Positions 5,864 to 14,206 of a stretch of DNA of 18,716 nucleotides are shown here, one piece after another. The stretch's first letter is position 1, and each line of letters starts with the position of its first letter. Source of the stretch: JBKHHU01 sp046539045 (GTDB taxonomy: Bacteria > Planctomycetota > Phycisphaerae > SM23-33); the NCBI GenBank assembly GCA_046539045.1, contig JBKHHU010000051.1, positions 1-18,716 on the forward strand, read 5' to 3'. Both the position numbers and the translations under genes were made by a program. The notes under the pieces were generated by a model. That model did no database searches and was not told where the DNA came from. It saw nothing but the letters and a program-made list of their open reading frames with translations.

Positions 5864-7963
5864 ATGGCTGCGGATCGAGAGCGAATGCGCGACAGTGCGG
5901 ACAGAGGCGAGCAGCAGACGCAAAAAACGAACCAGCGCGGTTGGATGCGCCGGATCGCCGGTCGGCGTCTGCGCCCGGTGATCCTGACCACCAGCGTGCT
6001 GCTGGCGGTGTTCACGCTCTCGCGGATCGGCCTGTTCATGCTGAAATGGGATGAGCTGGCCGGCAATGTCGGGCTGCGGCAGGTCGTCCGCTGTTTCGGC
6101 GTGGGCCTCCGGTTCGACTTCATGCCCATCGGGTACGTCATGCTGCCGATGGTGCTGGTGGTGGCGCTGACACCGGCCCGCCACCTGAACCGCGCGTGGG
6201 TTCGTCGGCTGGTTACGCTCTGGGGTGCCGGTGTTCTCGCCTCGCTGGTGACGATGGAAGTGGTGGGAGCGGCGTTCTTCATGCATTTCGGCATGCGCCT
6301 GAACTGGATGGCCAGCTTCGCCGTCGAGCGGGAGATGGTGGAATTCATCCTCGAGAAATACCCGGTTGGGCTGGCACTGCTGGTGCCGCAACTGGTGCTG
6401 ATCGTCTTTTACCTGCTCGGCCAGCGGTTCTTCTGGCGGGGCGTGGGCGACATTGAGCCGATAGGCCCGGCGCGTCGCATTGCATTGGGCGTGGTGCTGG
6501 TGGGGCTGTGTGTGCTTGCCTGCCGTGGAGGTGCCAAGCGAAAGGTCATCAATCGCGCCACGGCCTATTTCAGCACCAACCGGCTGATCGACCAACTGGC
6601 GATGAACAACTTCTATACCTCCTACCAGGCCATCGAAGATACCGTTACCGACGGCGAGGCCGAGGATCGCAATTTCCCGTTCCCGGATGATGAGCAGATC
6701 GTCGTCCGCAGCAGGGAGATGGTCCTGCAGGACGTGGATCTTCCGATCGGCGATGAGGCGCATCCGCTGCAGAGGCGGACTGAACCGGGCACGCCGCAGC
6801 GGGATTACAACGTCGTGTTCATCATCGCCGAGGGCCTCAGCGGCGAGCGGTGCGGGATCATGGGCAATACGCCCTCGCACACGCCGAATTTCGACCAGCT
6901 CTGCCGCGAAGGAGTCTTCTTCGATCGCATGTACGCGGTGGGCGCTCGCACCAGCCGGGGGGTAACCGGACTTCTGCTGAGCCACCCGGATATCGGCGGA
7001 CTTCCGCTGCTCAAGCGGGACGGTGCGGTCGGGCAGTTCACGACCCTGCCCAAGCTGTTCCACTCGCGGGGCTATCGCACCACGTTTTTCTACGGTGGAT
7101 ACGGCGAGTTCGACAATATGGCACCGTTTTTTACGGCTCCCAGCGGGGGCGTGGAGACGTTCGTCGACAAGGAAGATCTGGATGCCCAGCCGCTGCCGGG
7201 CAGCTTCGGCGTGCCGGACCATCACATCTTCGACAAGGCCCACGAGCAGTTCAAGGCGATGGGCGAGGAGCGGTTCTTCGGGGTGATCCTCACCGTATCC
7301 AACCACGAGCCGTTCGCGGTTCCCGAAGATGTCGACGTGGATTATCTCAAAGGCGATGACCTGGAAACCCGCATCGCCAACGCGTACCGCTACTCGGACT
7401 GGGCGCTGGGCCGATTCATGGAGAAGGCCCGGCAGTCGGAATACTTCGCCAACACGGTTTTCGTCATCGTGGCCGACCACGGCAGGTTCCTCGACCAGAA
7501 CCGCCTGATCGACGTGCCGGGCTTCCGCGTGCCGTGCGTGTTCTATGCACCGGGGATTCTGCCTGCCCGAACCGTTCCGATCGTCTCCAGTCACGTCGAC
7601 GTCGCACCGACGCTGATGTCCGTGATGGGCGGGGCGTTCGAGCATCGGTTCCTCGGGCGGAACCTGTTCCGCGTGCCTCCGGGAGACGGGTTTGCTCTGC
7701 TGCACGAGGACGACCGGTTGGCCCTGGTCCGGGGCAACAGGGCCCTGGTTATGCGCGCCCGCTCGCAGGCGAAGATTTTCGCCATCGGGCCCCGCATCAT
7801 GCGACACCTGCCCAGCCACAGGGTCGACTTGCAAGAGACGGCCGATCTGCAGCGGGATATGCTCAGCTACTACGGGATCGCCCGACAGATGTACGTGCCC
7901 CCGCCGTCGATCTTCGAGAGAAACCGCTTCTTCCGCTCACTCAGCGAGGACTGGGACGACTAG
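5864..7963 (+). CDS. LTA synthase family membrane phosphoglycerol transferase-like protein (alkaline phosphatase superfamily)
   Basis: The protein has 699 residues. A basic N-terminal tail (1-38) precedes about five membrane segments (near 39-60, 84-103, 114-140, 166-186 and 206-221), as in LtaS. After a linker, an extracytoplasmic sulfatase-fold domain begins near 315. Catalytic elements fit the family: metal ligand E323 in FIIAEGLS, nucleophile T363 in GARTSRG, H481 in TVSNHEPF, and D538/H539 in VADHG. Family members transfer phosphoglycerol from phosphatidylglycerol to a growing polymer or periplasmic glucan. The acceptor here is unknown, and a role in phosphatidylethanolamine-type head-group transfer cannot be excluded. 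The start ATG at 5864 follows GCGGGGGTAGG. It is convergent with the guanylate-kinase-like gene, 57 bases apart. Confidence 0.87.
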   Translation: MAADRERMRDSADRGEQQTQKTNQRGWMRRIAGRRLRPVILTTSVLLAVFTLSRIGLFMLKWDELAGNVGLRQVVRCFGVGLRFDFMPIGYVMLPMVLVVALTPARHLNRAWVRRLVTLWGAGVLASLVTMEVVGAAFFMHFGMRLNWMASFAVEREMVEFILEKYPVGLALLVPQLVLIVFYLLGQRFFWRGVGDIEPIGPARRIALGVVLVGLCVLACRGGAKRKVINRATAYFSTNRLIDQLAMNNFYTSYQAIEDTVTDGEAEDRNFPFPDDEQIVVRSREMVLQDVDLPIGDEAHPLQRRTEPGTPQRDYNVVFIIAEGLSGERCGIMGNTPSHTPNFDQLCREGVFFDRMYAVGARTSRGVTGLLLSHPDIGGLPLLKRDGAVGQFTTLPKLFHSRGYRTTFFYGGYGEFDNMAPFFTAPSGGVETFVDKEDLDAQPLPGSFGVPDHHIFDKAHEQFKAMGEERFFGVILTVSNHEPFAVPEDVDVDYLKGDDLETRIANAYRYSDWALGRFMEKARQSEYFANTVFVIVADHGRFLDQNRLIDVPGFRVPCVFYAPGILPARTVPIVSSHVDVAPTLMSVMGGAFEHRFLGRNLFRVPPGDGFALLHEDDRLALVRGNRALVMRARSQAKIFAIGPRIMRHLPSHRVDLQETADLQRDMLSYYGIARQMYVPPPSIFERNRFFRSLSEDWDD

Positions 7964-8020
7964 GGCCCGGCCTCCTCACCCTTGCCGCAGCGCCGCTTCC
8001 GACAGGGCCCGTGGCGGTGG

Positions 8021-8764
8021 CTATTCCGGCTTGCCCAGGAGGTCCTCTTGCCACTGTTCGGCCCGGTCGGGCACCCGTCCGTCCAGCAGAGCACTGAGGC
8101 CTTCGACGGCATGGAACGCATCTCCCAGCGGGTAGTAGAACGCGTCCCAGTTTTCACTGTCCTCGCCGTCGTGGTTGGGCAGCACCCACTTGAAGCGAGG
8201 GGCGTAGCGCATCTCGCGGAAGGCGCTGGTGCAGCGTCGCTCCACGTTTTCCAGGTCCGGCAGGCTCAGCAGCGTCTTCTGGTTGCGCGTCCGTCGCAGC
8301 AGCTTGCGACGCATGAAATCCGCCACCAGACGCTCCACGTCCGCAGATTGCTGCTTCAGGTAGAGAATCTCTCGTTGGCTCAGGGGCGAGAGAAACACGC
8401 TGATCACCTCCGTCCCGTCCGGAAGAGGCGCGTCCAGCAACGCGGCCGCGACAAACGGATTGCCCTCATAAAAGGCCACTTCCCGCCCGGCCGCCTCGGA
8501 GAGGGCGGGAAGATGGACCGCCTGCAGGTCTCCGCGGACGTCCATGACGATATAGTCGTCATCGTCACGGAACGTCTCGATCTCATCCCGGCTGCGGAAG
8601 TGGTAATCGACGCCGTCTTCCTCGCCCGGTCGGGACGAGCGACTGTTGAACAGCACGAGTTTCTCCAGCGATTCGGCCTGGTCGGAATGGTGCCTCTTGA
8701 GAGCCTTGTGCAGCGGACCTTTCCCGACACATGACGGGCCGGTGAGGATGACAAAGCTGGACAT
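8021..8764 (-). CDS. Guanylate kinase-like protein, divergent
   Basis: The 247-residue protein begins with a P-loop, ILTGPSCVGKGPL (G9-K15), and has the GMP-binding signature of guanylate kinases, SRSSRPGEEDGVDYHF, with R42, R45 and Y54 in the places of the GMP-phosphate-binding Arg, Arg and Tyr. The residue after GKG is proline (P17) where Thr or Ser is usual, and the canonical YGT segment and Asp-rich GMP base-recognition segment are not recognisable. It is about 40 residues longer than typical Gmk. It could be a divergent Gmk or a paralogue with another substrate. The upstream frame is open to 8947, but the ATG at 8764 has AGGAAGG 6 bases before it and starts right at the P-loop strand. 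A terminator separates it from the gene upstream. Confidence 0.75.
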   Translation of the reverse strand: MSSFVILTGPSCVGKGPLHKALKRHHSDQAESLEKLVLFNSRSSRPGEEDGVDYHFRSRDEIETFRDDDDYIVMDVRGDLQAVHLPALSEAAGREVAFYEGNPFVAAALLDAPLPDGTEVISVFLSPLSQREILYLKQQSADVERLVADFMRRKLLRRTRNQKTLLSLPDLENVERRCTSAFREMRYAPRFKWVLPNHDGEDSENWDAFYYPLGDAFHAVEGLSALLDGRVPDRAEQWQEDLLGKPE

Positions 8765-8795
8765 GGTTGACCTTCCTGTATAGGGGTAAAGCGGA

Positions 8796-8812
8796 CCGGC
8801 TGTGACAGCCGG
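8796..8812. promoter_or_regulatory. 17-bp perfect palindrome upstream of the guanylate-kinase-like gene
   Basis: CCGGCTG-TGA-CAGCCGG is a perfect 7-bp inverted repeat, 31 bases before the start codon. It abuts a TATAGT -10-like hexamer on the minus strand (8814-8819). Its position fits an operator or a 5'-leader hairpin; neither is proven. Confidence 0.35.
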
Positions 8813-8911
8813 GACTATAGGGAAGTCTACGCGAGCGGATAATGCTGGTGAGGGTCCGGCCAGGCCGGTGGGGCAGTTGGTCGCGGCAGTCGGCGCTGCA
8901 CAGATCAAATG

Positions 8912-8944
8912 AAAAGCGCCGCACCCACTGGGAATGCGACGCTT
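8912..8944 (-). terminator. Probable intrinsic terminator of the hemL-membrane protein unit
   Basis: Read on the minus strand, AAGCGTCGC pairs with GCGGCGCTT (9 bp, one G-U), with an inner CCC/GGG pairing in the loop, and the stem runs into TTTT followed by CATTT. It lies 68 bases past the stop codon of the membrane protein gene. Confidence 0.6.
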
Positions 8945-9012
8945 CAATCGTTTGTCCGGCCTGCCGGTTCGATGCGATCCGCTTGCGACAGGCGGTCGGC
9001 AGGTCGGCAGGA

Positions 9013-9741
9013 TTACCCGACGCTCGGTCGCCGCATCTCGTCCGGTTCTTCGGCCGGGGTCGGCTCACGACGACCCACGGTGGTCGACAGATCCGAGTCC
9101 CTGTACCCGCGGCGGAATTTCAGCAGGACGATCAGCCAGATCAGCAGGGCCACGGCCGGGTAGGCCACGAACTTCAGCCAGAAGATGGTCCAGTCGAACA
9201 GACCGGCTTCGTCATCGCCGTTCCAGCACATGTCCTGCATGCTGTTCAGCAGGGCGGGGTAGTTGCCCAGTGCACCGGACACAAGCGAGCCTTGGAGGAT
9301 CTGCTGCCATGGCGTCAGGATGGCCACCAGAAGGACCGACCAGAAGAACGCGCTGACAAACCCGCTGACCCCGCCGAGTCGATCGAGCAGCGAGATCTTC
9401 ACGGCGAACATGATCGCCAGAGCCATGAGGACCGCCGCGACGAACCCGAAGAACTTGGAGGCCCCCAGGCCGACCGAGAAGATCGAATCCCACCAGTTGG
9501 CGGTGCCGATTTCGCCGATGTCGTTTTGCCGCTGGGTTGCTTGGGTGGGAATGGTCGTGGCGGTGTCGGTTTCCGCGTGCAGCGAGTCGACCACGCCAAC
9601 GGCGTAGATGAGGATGAAGCTGGTCAACTGCAGCAGGATCGCCAGAAGGACGATCACCGCGAAAAGGTTCTTCCAGCGTTTGGTCGTGCCGAACGCGGCA
9701 GCGTATTCAGAGGAAACCGTCTCATGGTTGATTGCGTGCAT
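9013..9741 (-). CDS. Four-helix integral membrane protein, function unknown
   Basis: I do not recognise this 242-residue protein. It has hydrophobic segments at about 26-50, 96-116, 124-145 and 186-209. A polar loop of about 45 residues rich in Thr and Gln lies between the first two, and the C-terminal tail (211-242) is charged and hydrophilic. A conserved-looking AILTPWQQIL lies at the end of helix 3, and a loop with a single Cys (CWNGDDE, near 172) precedes helix 4. The ATG at 9741 has a strong AGGAGA 6 bases upstream. It follows hemL by only 36 bases with no terminator, so the two are probably co-transcribed. Whether it has any link to tetrapyrrole synthesis is unknown. Confidence 0.85.
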   Translation of the reverse strand: MHAINHETVSSEYAAAFGTTKRWKNLFAVIVLLAILLQLTSFILIYAVGVVDSLHAETDTATTIPTQATQRQNDIGEIGTANWWDSIFSVGLGASKFFGFVAAVLMALAIMFAVKISLLDRLGGVSGFVSAFFWSVLLVAILTPWQQILQGSLVSGALGNYPALLNSMQDMCWNGDDEAGLFDWTIFWLKFVAYPAVALLIWLIVLLKFRRGYRDSDLSTTVGRREPTPAEEPDEMRRPSVG

Positions 9742-9777
9742 GTTGTTCTCCTTTTTGTCCGGCCGGAGGCCGGCGGG

Positions 9778-11085
9778 TCAGTCCATGTGCTCGCTCGCAG
9801 CGGCGAAAGCGGAGCGGGCGGCTTGTACTGTTTCGGCAACGGCGCCGTCGTCGTGTGCCGATGAGACGAAGAACGACTCGAACTGGCTGGGCGGGAAGTA
9901 GATGCCCTGGTCGAGCATGGCGTGGAACCACGCGGCGAACGCGTCGGTGTTACATTCGCTGGCTTCTTCGTAACTCCGGACTTTCGCGTCGGTGAAGAAG
10001 ACGCACATCATGCTCCCGACGCGGTGGATCTGTACCTTGTCGGTAAGGCCTTCGCTCTCGGCAGCATCGCGCAGGCCTGCTTCGATGGCCGCGGAGGTCT
10101 TCTCGAGCTTGTCGTAGAAATCGTCTGCCTGGAGGGCCTGGAGGGTGGCCAGGCCCGCTGCCATGGCGGCAGGGTTCCCGCTGAGCGTGCCGGCCTGGTA
10201 GATCGGTCCCAGCGGCGCCAGACGCCCCATGATTTCATCCGGGCCGGTGACGGCACCGACGGGCATCCCGCCGCCGATGATCTTGCCGAATACCGTCAGG
10301 TCCGGTTTCACGTCAAAGAGGCTCTGGGCCCCGCCATAGGCGACGCGGAACCCGGTCATCACCTCGTCGAACACCAGCAGAGATTCCTGCTCATCGCACA
10401 GCGTCCGCAGTTGCTGAAGGTAGCCCTCTACCGGTGGGATGACGCCCATGTTCCCGGCGATCGGCTCCAGCAGTACCGCGGCGATCTGACCGGGGTTTTC
10501 GGCGAACGCGGCAGTGACCGCTTCGATATCGTTGTACGGCAGGAGGATCGTGTCGGCCGTTGCTCCGGAGGGAACCCCCGGGCTGGACGGTATGCCCAGC
10601 GTGGTCGCTCCCGAGCCGGCGCTGACCAGCAACGAGTCGGTATGCCCGTGGTAGCAGCCGGTGAACTTGATGATCTTCCCGCGTCCGGTCGCGCCGCGGG
10701 CCAGTCGAACAGCCGTCATGGCCGCCTCGGTTCCGCTGGAGACGAACCGCACCTTGTCGGCGTTCACGGCCCGGGTCACCGCAGCGGCAAGACGGGTTTC
10801 CAGTTCGGTCGGTGCGCCGTAGCTCGTACCGCGCTGGACCGCTTTGTTGATCGCGGTGACGACCGATTCATCGGCGTGCCCGAGGATGAGCGGGCCGTAG
10901 CTGCAGACGTAGTCCACGTAGGAGTTGTTGTCCACGTCGGTCAGTGTGCAGCCCTTGCCCTTGCAGATGACGGGTGGTACGCCGCCCACGGCGCGGAACG
11001 CCCGCACCGGTGAGTTCACCCCGCCGACCAGCACCCGGGACGCTTTCTCGAAGGCCTGTTCGGATTTGTCGGTTCGTCTTGCCAT
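9778..11085 (-). CDS. hemL: Glutamate-1-semialdehyde 2,1-aminomutase
   Basis: This 435-residue PLP enzyme converts glutamate-1-semialdehyde to 5-aminolevulinate in the C5 pathway of tetrapyrrole synthesis in the cytosol. It is a class III aminotransferase fold. The PLP phosphate-binding segment is VSSGTEAA (115-122), the ring-nitrogen Asp is D240 in LLVFDEVMTGFR, and the Schiff-base lysine is K268 in TVFGKIIGGGMPVGA. The N-terminal GGVNSPVRAF and the TSYGAPTELE stretch are typical of HemL rather than other class III enzymes. The length is normal (E. coli 426). The ATG at 11085 has a weak ribosome binding site. It is followed at 36 bases by the membrane protein gene. No hemA or other hem gene is in the window. 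Confidence 0.96.
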   Translation of the reverse strand: MARRTDKSEQAFEKASRVLVGGVNSPVRAFRAVGGVPPVICKGKGCTLTDVDNNSYVDYVCSYGPLILGHADESVVTAINKAVQRGTSYGAPTELETRLAAAVTRAVNADKVRFVSSGTEAAMTAVRLARGATGRGKIIKFTGCYHGHTDSLLVSAGSGATTLGIPSSPGVPSGATADTILLPYNDIEAVTAAFAENPGQIAAVLLEPIAGNMGVIPPVEGYLQQLRTLCDEQESLLVFDEVMTGFRVAYGGAQSLFDVKPDLTVFGKIIGGGMPVGAVTGPDEIMGRLAPLGPIYQAGTLSGNPAAMAAGLATLQALQADDFYDKLEKTSAAIEAGLRDAAESEGLTDKVQIHRVGSMMCVFFTDAKVRSYEEASECNTDAFAAWFHAMLDQGIYFPPSQFESFFVSSAHDDGAVAETVQAARSAFAAASEHMD

Positions 11086-11122
11086 GGCTTAACTACTGTA
11101 GCTCCAACAGGTAGACATTAAA

Positions 11123-11128
11123 AGTATA
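11123..11128 (-). promoter_or_regulatory. Possible -10 element for hemL
   Basis: TATACT on the minus strand matches 5 of 6 consensus bases and would give a leader of about 30 bases. No clear -35 hexamer is seen, so hemL might also be read through from leuS. Confidence 0.35.
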
Positions 11129-11204
11129 GAAGCTTCCCGCCGACGATCCCGCGGATGCGATCCGGGCGGATGCTGCCGTTCGTCGGGTCCGCTCGCGCGG
11201 TCTG

Positions 11205-14048
11205 TTACTTCACCACCAGGTTCACCAGGCGGCCGGGCACGACGATCTTCTTGACGATCTCTTTCTCGCCGATGGTCCGCTGGACGTTTTCCTCGGCCAG
11301 GGCGGCTTGAACGATCTGGTCGTGTCCGGCATCGGCGGGGACGCTGATCTTCCCGCGGACCTTCCCGTTGACCTGCACGGGCAGCTGGACGGACGATTCG
11401 ACCACCATCGACTCCTTGTAGGTCGGGAATGCCTCGTGTGCCAGCGACCCGCTCCCGCCCAGCCGCTGCCAGAGCTCCTCGGCGATGTGCGGCGCAAACG
11501 GTGCAAGCACCAGCACGAACCGCTTGGCCTGCGGGGCGGTAATCGTCCCGGCCTTGTATACCTGGTTGACAAAATCCATCATCGCCGCGATGGCCGTGTT
11601 GAACTTCATCGCCTCGATATCTTCGCCGACCTTCCTGGTCAGCTTGTGCAGCGCCCGCTCGACGTCCTCGGACGCATCGTCGCCAAGCAGCGGCTCGTTG
11701 TCGTCATCGCCGACGATCATCCGCCAGACACGGTTGAGGAACCGGTGAACACCGGGCACGTCCCGCGTGTTCCACGGTTTGGACTGATCCAGCGGGCCCA
11801 TGAACATTTCATACAGCCGGAAGGTGTCGGCCCCGAACTGCTCGATCACCTCATCCGGATTGACCACGTTCCGCAGGCTCTTGGACATCTTCTCGATGCT
11901 GATCGCCAGCTGCTCGCCGGTTTCCTTGTGGACGGCCTTGTCGTCCTGCACGTCCACCTGCTCGTGAGGGATGCTCACGCCGCGGGAGTCGCGGTAGGTG
12001 AAGCTCGTGATCATGCCCTGGTTGAACAGCTTGCCGAACGGCTCGGGCGTGTGGACGAACCCGAGATCGTAGAGCACCTTGTGCCAGAACCGCGAGTACA
12101 GCAGGTGGAGCACCGCATGCTCGGCCCCGCCGACGTAGAGGTCCACGCCCAGCGTGTCCTGGTCGTCGTTGCCGGTCATCCAGTACTTCTGGGCTTCGGT
12201 GCTGCAGAAGCGCTCTTCGTTGTCCGGGTCGAGATACCGCAGGTAGTACCAGCAACTGCCCGCCCATTGGGGCATGGTGTTCAGTTCGCGTTTGGCCGGG
12301 TCGCCGCAGTAGGGGCAGACGGTCTCGGCCCAGTCGGTGGCCTTGCCCAGCGGCGGAGCCGGCGGGGCTTGCGGATCATCGCTGCGGGCCGGGCTGAAGT
12401 CTTCCATCTCCGGCAGACGCAGCGGCAGCTGCTCTTCCGGAACGGGCACGGTCCCGCAGGTGTCGCAGTGGATAATCGGGAACGGTTCGCCCCAGTACCG
12501 CTGGCGGCTGAACAGCCAGTCGCGCAGCTTGTAATTGGTCGCTTCCTCGCCGAGTCCTTCGCTTTCGAGCTTCCGCGTGATGACGTTCTTGAACTCCGGC
12601 GTGCTGAGCCCGTCGAAGTCACCAGAATTGACCGCCTCGCCGTCCCCGGTGAACCCCCGCCAGTCCTGCCCCTCCTGCGGCTGGACCACCTGCACGATCG
12701 GCAGGTCGTACTTCTCGGCGAACTCGAAGTCGCGCGTATCGTGAGCGGGCACGGCCATGATCGCACCGGTCCCGTAGCCCATCATGACATAATCGGCCAC
12801 CCAGATCGGGATCAGCTTCCGCGTGACCGGGTTGACCGCGAAGGCCCCGGTGAACACGCCGGTCTTCTCCTTGGCTTCGGCGGTCCGTTCCAGTTCGCTC
12901 TTGTGGATCGCTTTCTCGACGTACTGCGTCACGTCCCGGCGGTATTCGTCGGTGGTGATTTCCTGCACCAGCGGATGTTCCGGCGCGAGCACCATGTAGG
13001 TTGCGCCGTACAGCGTGTCCGGGCGGGTGGTGTAGACGCGGATCACGTCGTCGTCCTCGACCGGCGGGAAACCGTTCTCCTCGCGGTCCTCGAACCACGG
13101 CTCGGTCCCTGCCGATTCGAGCGGGAAGTCCACTTCCGCGCCCACGCTTCTGCCGATCCAGTTCCGTTGCATGATCTTGACCGGTTCGGGCCAGTCCACC
13201 AGCTTGAGGTCGTCCTCCAGCCGCTCGGCGTAGGCGGTGATGCGGAGCATCCACTGCTTGAGTGCCCGGCGGAACACCGGGTAATCGCCGCGCTCGGACT
13301 TGCCCTCGTTGGTCACTTCCTCGTTGGCCAGCACCGTCCCCAGCTGCGGACACCAGTTGACCGGTACCTCCGCCTGGTAGGCCAGACGCTGGGAGTCGAT
13401 CACCTGCTGCTGCTCTTCCGGCTCCAGTTCCGAGAACTTGTAGTATCCGCCGGGCGTGCCCGCCACCGCTTCGATCGTCTCCACCATCGGTTCGGGAACG
13501 ATATTCCCGCCCACGTCGATCATCAGTTCCCCGGACTCCAGATCCTCTACGAGTTGGCGGATCGGCCGGGCCTGCTGGGCTTCCGGGTCGTACCAGCTGT
13601 TGAACAGCTGGATGAAGATCCATTGCGTCCACTTGTAGTAGTTCGGGTCGGTGGTGGCCAGACGCCGCGACCAGTCGTAGCTGAAGCCGAACATCTTGAT
13701 CTGCCGCTCGATGTTGGCGATGTTCTTCTCGGTCGTGTCGCGCGGGTGCACACCATGCTCGACGGCGTACTGCTCTGCCGGCAGGCCGAACGAGTCGTAG
13801 CCCATCGGGTGCAGGACATTGAAGCCCTTCATCCGCTTGTAGCGGCTGACGATGTCCGTGGCGGTGTAGCCTTCCGGGTGTCCGACGTGCAGCCCGGCAC
13901 CCGACGGGTAGGGGAACATGTCCAGAACGTACATCTTCGGCTTGTCCTCGAACCCGTTGTCCTCCGGATTCGGCTGGACGAACGTGTTGTGCTCGGCCCA
14001 ATAGTTCTGCCACTTGTTCTCGATGGCGGTGAAGTCATAGCCGGCCAT
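11205..14048 (-). CDS. leuS: Leucine--tRNA ligase
   Basis: The enzyme (947 residues) charges tRNA-Leu with leucine. The class I signatures are HVGH (54-57) and KMSKS (720-724). The CP1 editing domain is marked by TTRPDTLYG (340-348) and the later GTGAIMAVPAHDTRDFEFA, so post-transfer editing should work. The zinc-like pairs C528/C531 and C578/C581 flank the SRQRYWGEPFP-type region. It is about 85 residues longer than E. coli LeuRS; an acidic insert near 155-240, before the VNWCPQLGTVLANEEV strand, accounts for much of this. The ATG at 14048 has GGAGA 5 bases upstream and a good promoter. It lies 119 bases upstream of hemL. Confidence 0.97.
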   Translation of the reverse strand: MAGYDFTAIENKWQNYWAEHNTFVQPNPEDNGFEDKPKMYVLDMFPYPSGAGLHVGHPEGYTATDIVSRYKRMKGFNVLHPMGYDSFGLPAEQYAVEHGVHPRDTTEKNIANIERQIKMFGFSYDWSRRLATTDPNYYKWTQWIFIQLFNSWYDPEAQQARPIRQLVEDLESGELMIDVGGNIVPEPMVETIEAVAGTPGGYYKFSELEPEEQQQVIDSQRLAYQAEVPVNWCPQLGTVLANEEVTNEGKSERGDYPVFRRALKQWMLRITAYAERLEDDLKLVDWPEPVKIMQRNWIGRSVGAEVDFPLESAGTEPWFEDREENGFPPVEDDDVIRVYTTRPDTLYGATYMVLAPEHPLVQEITTDEYRRDVTQYVEKAIHKSELERTAEAKEKTGVFTGAFAVNPVTRKLIPIWVADYVMMGYGTGAIMAVPAHDTRDFEFAEKYDLPIVQVVQPQEGQDWRGFTGDGEAVNSGDFDGLSTPEFKNVITRKLESEGLGEEATNYKLRDWLFSRQRYWGEPFPIIHCDTCGTVPVPEEQLPLRLPEMEDFSPARSDDPQAPPAPPLGKATDWAETVCPYCGDPAKRELNTMPQWAGSCWYYLRYLDPDNEERFCSTEAQKYWMTGNDDQDTLGVDLYVGGAEHAVLHLLYSRFWHKVLYDLGFVHTPEPFGKLFNQGMITSFTYRDSRGVSIPHEQVDVQDDKAVHKETGEQLAISIEKMSKSLRNVVNPDEVIEQFGADTFRLYEMFMGPLDQSKPWNTRDVPGVHRFLNRVWRMIVGDDDNEPLLGDDASEDVERALHKLTRKVGEDIEAMKFNTAIAAMMDFVNQVYKAGTITAPQAKRFVLVLAPFAPHIAEELWQRLGGSGSLAHEAFPTYKESMVVESSVQLPVQVNGKVRGKISVPADAGHDQIVQAALAEENVQRTIGEKEIVKKIVVPGRLVNLVVK

Positions 14049-14095
14049 GGTAGTCTCCGTTTATTGATGAAACTCGTATCGCGATTGATTCCAAG

Positions 14096-14124
14096 GTTCT
14101 ACGTCAGCGGGGCGGTCAAGTCAA
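14096..14124 (-). promoter_or_regulatory. Putative sigma-70 promoter for leuS
   Basis: On the minus strand TTGACT (14119-14124, 5 of 6) and TAGAAC (14096-14101, 4 of 6) are separated by exactly 17 bases. The predicted transcript starts near 14089, about 40 bases before the leuS ATG. I see no obvious T-box or leader attenuator in that short leader. Confidence 0.55.
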
Positions 14125-14143
14125 GCAAGCGGGAAAGGCGCAC

Positions 14144-14172
14144 AGAAAACCGCGGCCGCTGCGGACCGCGGT
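14144..14172 (-). terminator. Intrinsic terminator, minus strand
   Basis: Read on the minus strand, ACCGCGG and CCGCGGT form a perfect 7-bp stem around a 10-base GC-rich loop, followed by TTTTCT. It lies 34 bases past the stop codon of the small ORF at 14207-14305 and upstream of the leuS promoter, so it would insulate leuS from that small transcript. Confidence 0.55.
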
Positions 14173-14206
14173 GTGGCTCGGTTGCGTCAGAGGTCGTCGC
14201 GGCCCG

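Noticed and set aside
5795..7834. A 679-codon open frame on the minus strand
   Set aside because: It is antisense to the LTA-synthase-like gene, which has intact catalytic motifs. There is no recognisable domain in the antisense product.
8765..8947. N-terminal extension of the guanylate-kinase-like protein
   Set aside because: It runs through a palindrome and terminator region; the P-loop strand begins right at the ATG at 8764, which has AGGAAGG before it.
14049..14089. T-box or leader-peptide attenuator for leuS
   Set aside because: The predicted leader is only about 40 bases, and no Leu-codon run, T-box core or competing hairpins are visible.
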